Source: Saprospirales bacterium (GTDB lineage: Bacteria; Bacteroidota; Bacteroidia; Chitinophagales; JADIYW01). Taken from it: 18,738 nucleotides of DNA. The position numbers and the translations under genes were made by a program. The notes under the pieces were generated by a model. It made no database searches. It was not told where the DNA came from and saw only the letters and a list, made by a program, of their open reading frames with translations. Of the stretch, positions 8,371 to 15,895 are shown one piece after another. Position 1 is the stretch's first letter. Each line of letters opens with the position of its first letter. The stretch is taken from assembly GCA_016711605.1 (NCBI GenBank), contig JADJSS010000030.1, forward strand, positions 1-18,738, in the 5' to 3' direction.

Positions 8371-8598
8371 TTAATTTCTTAAAAGATATAACGTCAGTGT
8401 TACAATCATTATCAATAATGAAAATGTTATTCTCCAGAAAAAGTGTGCTTTTTTTAATTCCATGAACTGAAAGGCAACCATTAGTAATTTTAAAACGGCA
8501 ATTATGAGGATTGCAATCAATGCAAAATTCTTTTCAGAAATGAAGAAAGTTAATAGTGTAAATAGTATGAGAAATATCCAGACAATTTTGTTTTTCAT
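8371..8598 (-). CDS. norF: NorF-like small membrane protein (COX4-type)
   Basis: This 75-residue protein has three predicted membrane helices and the segment AVLKLLMVAFQFMELKKAH, typical of prokaryotic cytochrome oxidase subunit IV/NorF-like proteins. It follows the norE-like gene after 12 bases and ends the nir operon. In other denitrifiers norE and norF occur together and raise NO reductase activity. Here they lie in the nirK operon instead of beside norCB. The short length and family resemblance support NorF. A general COX4-family label is the safe alternative. Confidence 0.8.
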   Translation of the reverse strand: MKNKIVWIFLILFTLLTFFISEKNFALIAILIIAVLKLLMVAFQFMELKKAHFFWRITFSLLIMIVTLTLYLLRN

Positions 8599-8610
8599 CG
8601 GTTTAATTTA

Positions 8611-9192
8611 TTAAAAGAGGAGATAAAGAACGGGAAACAATAATAGCCATATTAAATCGCACATATGCCAGAACGCTGCACCTGCCATCATATCTGTAAG
8701 CTCTATTGCATTCTCTTTTTTACTTATTGCTATATAAAAATAACTCAAAATGGAAAGTCCAATCAGTACGTGTATCAGATGAAAAGCTGTAAGCATCCAG
8801 TAGAAAGTATAAAACAGATTGGTCGTTAGAAATTCACCTGCCTCTATTTTTAAATAGTATTCAAATGATTTCAGGCATACAAAGATGAATCCGAAGATGA
8901 TAGTGAGCCTTATATAATACGTCGCTTTCCTGGTGTTTTCATTCTTTACAAATTGTATTGCCGTTGCGATAAAATACGAACTGGTTAGCAATACTATCGT
9001 ATTGATGATTGCAATGTTTTTATTTAACTTCAGACAGGAAGAATGATAAAGTGTCGCTTCCGATTTTCCATAATAAACCATTGCAATCAGACCAAGGCTG
9101 AATGTAATAAGCTCAACAAAAATAATCATCCAGATAAGTATACCTCCAGGTGGATAAAAGAATTTTCTATAGTCGTTATCAGCATCATTCAT
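8611..9192 (-). CDS. norE: NorE-like cytochrome c oxidase subunit III family protein
   Basis: This 193-residue integral membrane protein has five predicted helices and belongs to the COX3 superfamily. Landmarks are GGILIWMIIFVELITFSLGL near the N terminus, FYWMLTAFHLIHVLIGL and the C-terminal AAFWHMCDLIWLLLFPVLYLLF. COX3-like proteins of this short type beside nitric oxide reductases are NorE. No cytochrome oxidase subunit I or II gene is nearby, so a role with NorBC is more likely than with an oxidase. It lies 18 bases after the SCO gene, within the nirK operon. Confidence 0.87.
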   Translation of the reverse strand: MNDADNDYRKFFYPPGGILIWMIIFVELITFSLGLIAMVYYGKSEATLYHSSCLKLNKNIAIINTIVLLTSSYFIATAIQFVKNENTRKATYYIRLTIIFGFIFVCLKSFEYYLKIEAGEFLTTNLFYTFYWMLTAFHLIHVLIGLSILSYFYIAISKKENAIELTDMMAGAAFWHMCDLIWLLLFPVLYLLF

Positions 9193-9210
9193 GTTAGATG
9201 GAAAATTAAT

Positions 9211-9831
9211 CTAATTATTTATCAATCCGGTTATTTTCTCAATGCTTTCTTTAGGTTCCTGAGATAGCCCTATTTGCTGATATACAATATTTCCTTTGCT
9301 GTTAATGATGTGAATGATATTGGAATGGTCAAAATTACCGGCTGACGTCTTGCTGATGCGAACATTCAGTACATTCGCAATTTCTAAAACATCAGATTCA
9401 CTTCCGGTCAGCAGTGTCCATCTTTTTAAATCCAGCTGATGTTCTTTAGCAAATGCGGTCAATTGTTCCGGAGTATCTCTTGCAGGATCCATCGTAATTA
9501 AAACAAAGGAGACATCCTTTAATTTATCTTTAGGAATTGCCGCTTCTATTCTTTGTATGTCACCAGTAATCCTGGGACAGGCAGACTGACAATTGGTAAA
9601 AATCATGGCTGCAACAATGGCTTTGTTTTTAAAGTCAGCCAGCTTTGCTATTCTGTTGTCCTGTGTGGTCCATTCACTGGAAATATCATGCAATGTAATA
9701 TCACTGTTTATTGCAGACGCTTCAGCTTCTGTTTCAGGTTTCTTACAACAATCATCTTTCTTTTCTTCCTTGTTTTTGCATGATATAATCAAAGAAAAAC
9801 AAACACACAGTATCAGGATTATTTTTTTCAT
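9211..9831 (-). CDS. SCO1/SenC/PrrC-type copper chaperone lipoprotein
   Basis: This 206-residue thioredoxin-fold protein has a lipoprotein signal (LIISC, acylated Cys18). The copper site is intact: the CxxxC motif Cys81/Cys85 in FTNCQSACPRITG and the distal His169 in NFDHSN. SCO proteins usually insert copper into the CuA site of cytochrome oxidase. In this operon the only copper enzyme is NirK, so I infer delivery to NirK. Two oddities are an extra Cys28-Cys29 pair in the linker (DDCCKK) and an acidic stretch just after the lipid anchor (CKNKEEKKDD). The second resembles surface-export signals of Bacteroidota lipoproteins, which would be unexpected for a chaperone. Confidence 0.93.
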   Translation of the reverse strand: MKKIILILCVCFSLIISCKNKEEKKDDCCKKPETEAEASAINSDITLHDISSEWTTQDNRIAKLADFKNKAIVAAMIFTNCQSACPRITGDIQRIEAAIPKDKLKDVSFVLITMDPARDTPEQLTAFAKEHQLDLKRWTLLTGSESDVLEIANVLNVRISKTSAGNFDHSNIIHIINSKGNIVYQQIGLSQEPKESIEKITGLINN

Positions 9832-9864
9832 TTTTTAAATTTTATTTTATTTTTTATTCTCGGA

Positions 9865-10640
9865 TCATTTCTTTACATCTTTCACACACCGGAATCCAAC
9901 ATTCGGAATATTATAATTTGCTTTCAGGCTCGAACGCATAGCGTAGCGCATAAAAGCAGCATAGTTTCCGGGATTTTTTGCACCTTTGCCTCCTGCACCG
10001 CAGAATTCATTTTTATCCAGATTGTTTCCATCGCGAGAATCACGTGTGGCCAATGCAGAAATAAAATCCAAATTCCATTCCCATACCAATCCATGTATAT
10101 CGTAAACGCCATATACATTCTTAAACTTTTTGCCAACATTGGGTAATTTATCCGTAGATGCATTACCGTACCAGTCCAGTATTTTCTGATAAAATACTTT
10201 ATCATTAGATGCGTTCTTTTTAGTCTCACTTGCCAATGCAACAAATTCCCATTCTGCAACGGTCGGCAACCGTTTGCCCTGACATTCGCAATATTTTTTT
10301 GCTGCAAACCAGGATACATTTACAACGGGACTTTTTTTTAATGAAACAGAATCTTTCCTAATTTATTAGCGTATTGCCAATGGTGTAAATATTTTTTATC
10401 AGCATAAATAGGTTTTACTTTTTCTTTAAGCCATTCTGGATATTGAGCAACAAAAAATTCATAATCGGAATTTGTAACAGGGAATTTATCCATGTAAAAT
10501 GAAGTTACTTTCACTTTTCCTGAATCCAAAGAATAGAGCGGCACATACGTGCCGCCCTGAATATAAACCATATTCTTTGGGGTTTGTCCTGTTGTCAAAA
10601 TGAAAAAATGTATTGCTATTATAAAAAGTATTGTTCTCAT
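9865..10640 (-). CDS. nirV: NirV-like SUMF1/FGE-domain protein (one frameshift)
   Basis: This secreted or periplasmic protein has the formylglycine-generating-enzyme fold (SUMF). Its blocks include MVYIQGGTYVPL, FYMDKFPVTNSDYEFF, VVNVSWFAAKKYC, RLPTVAEWEFVA, GVYDIHGLVWEWNLDF and the terminal NVGFRCVKD. A lost base in the run at 10354-10356 splits it, and restoring AAAA joins the halves into about 258 residues. Its ATG overlaps the nirK stop by one base. nirK-nirV pairs are known from other denitrifiers (Rhodobacter NirV is a SUMF protein), though the function is unresolved. In the strand where true FGEs carry the copper-binding cysteine (RYRCAARS) this protein reads MRYAMRSS, so I infer it does not make formylglycine. 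Confidence 0.85.
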
Positions 10641-12133
10641 TATTTTTTTGCTGATGCAGTTCCTGTTTTTCTTATTGCAGAAACCTGTGCCGGTGTAACT
10701 TCTCCGCCACTGTTTCCAAAACTATTCAATACAAAGGTAACAACATTCGCAACTTCTTCATCGCTTAATGTTTGTGTTGGCATTACACCATTATAAGATT
10801 TTCCATTTACAGTAATTGCTCCGGATAATCCATGAGTTACAGCAGATATGATTTTAGATGGATTTCCTTTAAAATAATCAGAACTTTTTAATGGTGGGAA
10901 TGCACCCGGAATACCGTTTCCGTCAGCCTGATGACAAGCCTGACAAGTGGAAGCAAATGTAGCTTTACCTGCAGCAATTCTTTCGTCTTTAGTTAACAGT
11001 TTAACTGGACCTTTTGCTTCTGTTGGCATATTTTGTACTGCACCACCTTCACCCTGATAAATTCTATCATCTAATTGACCGGAATAAATTGCTTTATTTG
11101 GTTCTCCTTCTACTTTTAAGATACCTAATGATCCTTTGTTAAATGTTCTGAAAATAGAGTGATCTACTAAAATATAATTTCCCGGAATTTCACATCTGAA
11201 TTCTACAATAGATGAACCACCTGCGGGTATTAAAGTTGTTTGTAAATTATGGTTAATTAATTCGCCACCTTCTACATAAACATTATCAAAGATTTCTCCG
11301 ATAACGTGGAAGCTGGAAACTAAATTCGGTCCACCATTTCCTACGAATAAACGAACTTTTTCTCCTGGTTTTGCAGTTATTACTTTATCACCTGTTAAAG
11401 CTCCTACTTTACCATTAAATAAAACATAATCCGGAGTTTCTGTTAATGCTTTAGACATTTCAAATGGTTGTGTGCCAGCTTCGCCGTAAGCACCTTTTGT
11501 ATAAAAGTCTCCCTGACAAATATAATATTCTTTATCAACCTTAGGTAAACCCTCTTTAGGTTCTACTAAAATCATTCCATACATACCATTAGCAATATGC
11601 ATACCTACCGGTGCTGTTGCACAATGGTAAATAAATAATCCTTTATTTAAAGCGGTAAAGGAAAATACCGTTTCATGTCCTGGTGCTGTAAACGTTGAAG
11701 ATGCACCGCCACCTTGTCCGGTTACTGCATGCAAGTCGATGTTGTGTGGCATTTTGGAATTTGGATTGTTTTTCAAATGGAATTCCACTAAATCACCTTC
11801 ACGGACACGGATAAATTTTCCGGGAACAGTTCCACCAAATGTCCAGAACATGTATTTTACACCTTCCATAATTTCCATTTCTTTTTCAATTACTTCCAGT
11901 TCTACAATTACTTTGGTAGCATGGTCACGCGTAATTGCAGGCGGAACCATTGGAGGATCAGTTAGTATGGCTTTTTCTTCACCAACTATTTTTTCTGTTG
12001 GCTCTGTCGACCAGATTGTGCTTCTGGCTCTTTCTCCGGAAGAATTGTTTTTACATGCTGTAAAAAGCAATGAACTACATATCAATACAATTATGAATTG
12101 ATAGTTTTTAATTAAACATTTAATTTTTTTCAT
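10640..12133 (-). CDS. nirK: Copper nitrite reductase NirK with fused C-terminal cytochrome c
   Basis: This 497-residue lipoprotein (lipobox LLFTAC, Cys27) reduces nitrite to NO. Two cupredoxin domains are followed by a cytochrome c domain from about residue 380. The type 1 copper ligands are His130, Cys171, His179 and Met184 (MPHNIDLH; HCATAPVGMHIANGM). The type 2 ligands are His135, His170 and His325 (VDHSIF). Catalytic Asp133 and His276 (SSFHVIGEIFD) are present. The loop HCATAPVGMHIANGM is of the short, AniA-like class II type. The haem motif CQACH (397-401) and axial Met451 (GVMP) lie in the fused domain, which can pass electrons to type 1 copper within the protein. The frame is intact. 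The lipid anchor suggests attachment to a membrane facing the periplasm. Confidence 0.97.
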   Translation of the reverse strand: MKKIKCLIKNYQFIIVLICSSLLFTACKNNSSGERARSTIWSTEPTEKIVGEEKAILTDPPMVPPAITRDHATKVIVELEVIEKEMEIMEGVKYMFWTFGGTVPGKFIRVREGDLVEFHLKNNPNSKMPHNIDLHAVTGQGGGASSTFTAPGHETVFSFTALNKGLFIYHCATAPVGMHIANGMYGMILVEPKEGLPKVDKEYYICQGDFYTKGAYGEAGTQPFEMSKALTETPDYVLFNGKVGALTGDKVITAKPGEKVRLFVGNGGPNLVSSFHVIGEIFDNVYVEGGELINHNLQTTLIPAGGSSIVEFRCEIPGNYILVDHSIFRTFNKGSLGILKVEGEPNKAIYSGQLDDRIYQGEGGAVQNMPTEAKGPVKLLTKDERIAAGKATFASTCQACHQADGNGIPGAFPPLKSSDYFKGNPSKIISAVTHGLSGAITVNGKSYNGVMPTQTLSDEEVANVVTFVLNSFGNSGGEVTPAQVSAIRKTGTASAKK

Positions 12134-12175
12134 TTTTTCAAATTTTAGTTGATTAATATTATTGATGGTTCTATT

Positions 12176-13471
12176 TTATTTTTTTTCCTCTGTTTTTTCC
12201 CATTTGAAGAAGCTAGGTCTTAAGGATACCATAATAAATGACCATCCTTGATAGGCTTTTCTGCTTCCAGTTGGTTTAATAATTTCCATAGAATGCGTGG
12301 CAGCCATTACAGAATATCCGGCACGTACATCCATAAAATCCCATGGTTTGTATGTGCCATATAAATCTAATTCAAATCCTAAAGGAAGTTTTAAATATGT
12401 TCCGGCTAATGCCGGGTCTGCTACTTTGTTTCCACTAAAGAAATAATGCGCATCAAAACCTATCATTCCTTTTGGTTTAGGACGATAATTTAAACGAAGA
12501 TATACGTCCTGTAAACCTCCAAATTTTGTATCAGTTGGTATGTCCAGAAAATAATCCATGTGTCCATAAAACTTATGGTTGGTTGGATATAATGTATAGA
12601 AAGCATTATAATTTGTATTGGATGTTTTGGAGCCATTTTGTCCGGATATATAATCGTAACCTAAGCCAACACTTATTTTTTTGCTAATATATTCAGCATA
12701 AACATTCGCCATAAATGCAAGTATTTTTCTGTTTGTTATTGTTTTTCCTGCTTGTAAATATGCGCCTATGTTCGCGTTTAAATGTTTGTATTTAAAATCT
12801 GCACGTGGTCCGAAAGTAAATCGGAATTTGGTAGTTGGTGTAGAGTCATTTATTTGCATACCATCAGCTACTGCATATACGGATAAGGAAGCACGGCTAC
12901 TGTCAAATTTTTGATTATACCACCCAAAGACAAGTGCTTTATAGTTCTTTACTTTATAAACAGTACCTATAAGGTTTTCACTGCTCTGGTTAAATCCGCC
13001 ACCAATATGTAATTGCGCATTTTTATGATTTACTTTAATCACTAAACCATCATGTGAACGAGCTGCCATCACCCAATCTAAGTTTCCTAAAAGACGGTGA
13101 TCATCGTATACTAATTCCTGCCGACCTAATTTTATGGACGCTTTGTCTTTAATAAATATTTCTGCCCAACCTTCGTGTAAACCAAAACTTCCGACATTTT
13201 GCGCCTGAGGTTCATTTCCCCAAACACGTGCGTCTTGAATGCTTGTAAACAATCGGACATACTTATTTTGGTAATCAAAATTAAGTCTTACTCTTTGAGT
13301 AAAAAATACAGCACTTTTAGAGTTTAAATTAGCTAAATTTCTATAGCCATGTCTTTGTTCTAATCGTGTTAAATACTGTCCGGATAATTCAATTTTGTGT
13401 TGCGCATGAAGGGTAAATGTCTGAACTAAGAATAGAAGGATTGTTAGTTTCTTTTTAGTGCAATTTTGCAT
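12176..13471 (-). CDS. Outer-membrane beta-barrel, alginate-export-like family, first gene of the nir operon
   Basis: The product is 431 residues long. The N-terminal signal peptide ends near TLHAQ, followed by amphipathic alternation typical of a beta-barrel and frequent aromatic girdle residues. Motifs RQELVYDDHRLLGNLDW and WAEIFIKDKASIKLG recall the alginate_exp porin family, and the C terminus has a strand followed by a Lys/Glu tail. It starts the operon with nirK 42 bases downstream, so its role is probably linked to nitrite respiration. Passive entry of nitrite or exit of a product is a reasonable guess, and alginate export is not supported by any neighbour. The promoter region is shared with the divergent Rrf2 gene. 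Confidence 0.8.
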   Translation of the reverse strand: MQNCTKKKLTILLFLVQTFTLHAQHKIELSGQYLTRLEQRHGYRNLANLNSKSAVFFTQRVRLNFDYQNKYVRLFTSIQDARVWGNEPQAQNVGSFGLHEGWAEIFIKDKASIKLGRQELVYDDHRLLGNLDWVMAARSHDGLVIKVNHKNAQLHIGGGFNQSSENLIGTVYKVKNYKALVFGWYNQKFDSSRASLSVYAVADGMQINDSTPTTKFRFTFGPRADFKYKHLNANIGAYLQAGKTITNRKILAFMANVYAEYISKKISVGLGYDYISGQNGSKTSNTNYNAFYTLYPTNHKFYGHMDYFLDIPTDTKFGGLQDVYLRLNYRPKPKGMIGFDAHYFFSGNKVADPALAGTYLKLPLGFELDLYGTYKPWDFMDVRAGYSVMAATHSMEIIKPTGSRKAYQGWSFIMVSLRPSFFKWEKTEEKK

Positions 13472-13494
13472 AAAATTTGTAATTAAGATAAAAA

Positions 13495-13506
13495 GATATT
13501 AATATC
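13495..13506. promoter_or_regulatory. Perfect 12-bp palindrome, candidate Rrf2 operator
   Basis: GATATTAATATC is a perfect inverted repeat in the leader of the nir operon, about 24 bases before the first gene. It would lie a little downstream of the predicted transcription start (about 13519 on the minus strand), a good place for a repressor. The adjacent divergent gene encodes an Rrf2 regulator, whose family binds AT-rich palindromes. AT richness weakens the statistical case. Confidence 0.4.
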
Positions 13507-13546
13507 CAAAATTAATTAAAACCTCCAAATTAATATTTAGTTTTAA

Positions 13547-13583
13547 CAACAACATAATATGATTTTTGTCATGTGTGTTGTTG
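13547..13583. promoter_or_regulatory. FNR-like box nested in a longer inverted repeat
   Basis: ATGAT-TTTT-GTCAT (13559-13572) keeps the TGAT-N4-GTCA core of FNR/DNR boxes with changed outer bases. It is flanked by CAACAACA (13547-13554) and its inverted copy TGTTGTTG (13576-13583), almost concentric with it. On the minus strand a partial -7 match (TTAATTTG, 13533-13526) would put the box near -45, close to the classic activating position. It probably activates the nir operon under low oxygen or NO, and it may also affect the divergent regulator gene. Confidence 0.4.
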
Positions 13584-13625
13584 AATGAAAGTAAAAATAA
13601 GTGTAGTATTTGATTATATTTGGAT

Positions 13626-14060
13626 ATGATTTTTTCTAAGAGCACAGAATATGCAATCAGAGCAACCATGTTTCTTTGTTTAAATTCTAGTGGTAGCGAA
13701 TGTTTTAAAATTAATACAATTGCATCGGCAATTGATTCACCGCCTTTTTTTACTTCTAAAATCTTACAATCATTGGTTCGTCAAAATATCATTTCATCGA
13801 CGAAAGGTCCAAAGGGTGGTTTTTATATTGACAAAAAATCTAAATCAATTATTTTATATGATTTAATAATTGCAGTTGAAGGACCTGATTTCTTTGATAA
13901 ATGTTTGCTAGGTCTAAATAAATGTTCAGAAAAGAATCCATGCCCGTTACATAAATATTTTAAAAAACACAAAGAAGAACTTAAGCTACTATTTAAAAAG
14001 AAAACTATTTCAGATATTATGAATGAAAGTATAAAAAATGAAATTCATTTAAGATTGTAG
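13626..14060 (+). CDS. Rrf2-family transcriptional regulator, NsrR/IscR-like
   Basis: The product is 144 residues from the ATG at 13626. A TTG two codons upstream (13620) is possible but overlaps a promoter-like element. The winged-helix domain starts MIFSKSTEYAIRAT, includes the recognition region FFTSKILQSLVRQN and the wing KGPKGGFYI. Three cysteines, Cys93, Cys100 and Cys106 (CLLGLNKCSEKNPC), have the spacing expected for an iron-sulfur cluster ligand set in NsrR/IscR/RsrR-type members. It is divergent from the nirK operon with a 154-base shared regulatory region. I infer an NO- or redox-sensing regulator of the cluster. Orthology to NsrR specifically cannot be shown here. Confidence 0.9.
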   Translation: MIFSKSTEYAIRATMFLCLNSSGSECFKINTIASAIDSPPFFTSKILQSLVRQNIISSTKGPKGGFYIDKKSKSIILYDLIIAVEGPDFFDKCLLGLNKCSEKNPCPLHKYFKKHKEELKLLFKKKTISDIMNESIKNEIHLRL

Positions 14061-14118
14061 ATGATATAGATCCTTTCAATATTTTATGTTGTCAAAATGG
14101 AGTTTATAATGATTGCTA

Positions 14119-15885
14119 TTATTCATACATGCTTTTTATAAAAGAATTATATTTTTCTGTAATTATTTTGCGTTTTGGTTTCATGGTAGGTGTCAGTTCA
14201 CCACTTTCCACTGACCATTCTTCGGGTAACAAAATAAATTTTTTTATCTGTTCCCATTGACCGAAATCATGATTGTATTTTTTTATTTCTTTGTGCAATA
14301 ATTCATATACTTTCGGATGGTCAATTATTTCCTGTTTTGTTTTATAAGAAATACCTTGTTGTTTTATCCAAACTTCTAATTGAGAAAATGAAGGAACTAT
14401 GAGTGCCGATACAAATTTTTTATCATCGCCACCCACTACCATGATTTGTTCAATAAACATACTTTCCTTCATCTTATTTTCTATTACTTGCGGTGCTACA
14501 TATTTACCGCCTGCAGTTTTAAAGAGTTCTTTTTTACGATCTGTGATTTTCAAAAAACGGTTACCGTTTTTTTTAATCCATGTTCCAATATCACCTGTAT
14601 GAAACCAGCCATCTTTGTCAATTACTTCATCTGTTAAATCTGGCCGATTGAAATATCCTTTCATTATGTTCGGACCTTTTGCAAGTATTTCATTGTCTTC
14701 TGCCAGTTGGATGGTAACTCCTGGAATCGGAATGCCAATGGTACCAATACAGCGTTGTTTTTCATCAACACGATTGCAACTTAATACTGGAGAAGTTTCG
14801 GTGAGTCCGTAACCTTCGAGAACATCAATACCTGCTGCTGTAAAAAGCGTTATTAATCGTGGTTGCATGGCCGCCGCACCAGTAATAATAAAATGAACAT
14901 TACCACCTAATGCTTCTTTCCATTTGCTGAAAATAAGCTTACGTGCTACAGACAGTTTCTGGTTATACAACCATCCTTTATCTTTTCCTAATTCATATTC
15001 AGCACCAACATCTATCGCCCAGAAAAACAATTTCTTTTTAATGCCATTTAATGCATTGGCTTTTGCAATTATTTTATCGTAAACTTTTTCCAGCATTCTG
15101 GGCACAGTAGTAAAACAATAGGGTTTTATTTCTATCATATTTTCACCTATCTTTTCTAAATTTTCTGCGTAATAAATATGAATACCAAAAGAAAGATATG
15201 CATAAAAAACCATACGTTCAAAACTATGGCACAAAGGCAAAAAACTCAATGCTTTTTCACCTTCTCCAAACGGTGTTATTTCTTTAATACTTTTTACATT
15301 ACTTACAATATTTTTATGTGTAAGCATAACGCCTTTTGGATTTCCGGTAGTACCGGATGTATAAATAATCGTTGCAACATCCTGTTCAGAAACATTCTCC
15401 TTTAAAGTTTGAATTTTATCAGAATCAATGTCTTCAGGCAATGCATCCCAAAATCCATTGGTATGATACATCGCATCAAACGTGTAAATGTTTTTGAGAG
15501 ACTGATTCTTTCCTATAAGCGATTTAACTTTCTGAAAGATGGAATCGTCACCGACAAAAGCATATTTTATTTGTGCATCATTAAAAATATATTCGTAGTC
15601 TTTTTCAGAAATAGTAGGATACATCGGTACAACAATTACGCCTATCTGTTGCGCGCCAAAGTCTGTAAAATTCCATTCAGGTCTGTTCGTTGAAATAATA
15701 GCGATAGTATCTCCTTTTTTTAAATCGAGATTTATTAATAGCTGACTTACTTTGTTGCTTATTTGTTGTACTTCAGCAAATGTGAAGGAATTCCAAATAT
15801 TTTCTACTTTGGATGTCAGAAAACTATTTGTTGGATTCTTGCCAGTTTGAATAGTCAAGAAATCAAAAAGACGGGATGCTTCCAT
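14119..15885 (-). CDS. Long-chain fatty acid-CoA ligase (AMP-binding)
   Basis: The product is 588 residues and activates fatty acids to acyl-CoA through an acyl-adenylate. The ANL-family motifs are complete: the P-loop YTSGTTGNPKGVM (175-187), GYGLTETSPV (358-367), GWFHTGDIG (426-434 with Asp432), and the C-terminal hinge and catalytic-lysine region TDRKKELFKTAGGKYVAP. The sequence style is that of bacterial FadD15/Faa-like long-chain ligases. There is no signal peptide. It is 10 bases after the isochorismatase-like gene and likely shares its transcript. The 58-base gap to the convergent Rrf2 gene shows no clear terminator. Substrate chain length is not readable from the sequence. Confidence 0.95.
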   Translation of the reverse strand: MEASRLFDFLTIQTGKNPTNSFLTSKVENIWNSFTFAEVQQISNKVSQLLINLDLKKGDTIAIISTNRPEWNFTDFGAQQIGVIVVPMYPTISEKDYEYIFNDAQIKYAFVGDDSIFQKVKSLIGKNQSLKNIYTFDAMYHTNGFWDALPEDIDSDKIQTLKENVSEQDVATIIYTSGTTGNPKGVMLTHKNIVSNVKSIKEITPFGEGEKALSFLPLCHSFERMVFYAYLSFGIHIYYAENLEKIGENMIEIKPYCFTTVPRMLEKVYDKIIAKANALNGIKKKLFFWAIDVGAEYELGKDKGWLYNQKLSVARKLIFSKWKEALGGNVHFIITGAAAMQPRLITLFTAAGIDVLEGYGLTETSPVLSCNRVDEKQRCIGTIGIPIPGVTIQLAEDNEILAKGPNIMKGYFNRPDLTDEVIDKDGWFHTGDIGTWIKKNGNRFLKITDRKKELFKTAGGKYVAPQVIENKMKESMFIEQIMVVGGDDKKFVSALIVPSFSQLEVWIKQQGISYKTKQEIIDHPKVYELLHKEIKKYNHDFGQWEQIKKFILLPEEWSVESGELTPTMKPKRKIITEKYNSFIKSMYE

Positions 15886-15895
15886 AATGAGGAAT

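Noticed and set aside
8611..9192. Aerobic cytochrome oxidase subunit III
   Set aside because: The protein is short, no oxidase subunit I or II is nearby, and a NorF-like partner follows within the nirK operon, so NorE is the better reading.
11739..12101. Long open frame on the + strand across the nirK N terminus
   Set aside because: It is antisense to strongly supported nirK codons and resembles no protein; it is a coding shadow. The same applies to the other antisense frames over norD, sco, the acyl-CoA ligase and the ThDP enzyme.
10640..12133. Multicopper oxidase or laccase instead of NirK
   Set aside because: Only two cupredoxin domains are present, with the NirK-specific Asp133/His276 catalytic pair and the type 1 loop HCATAPVGMHIANGM; no trinuclear HXH pairs occur.
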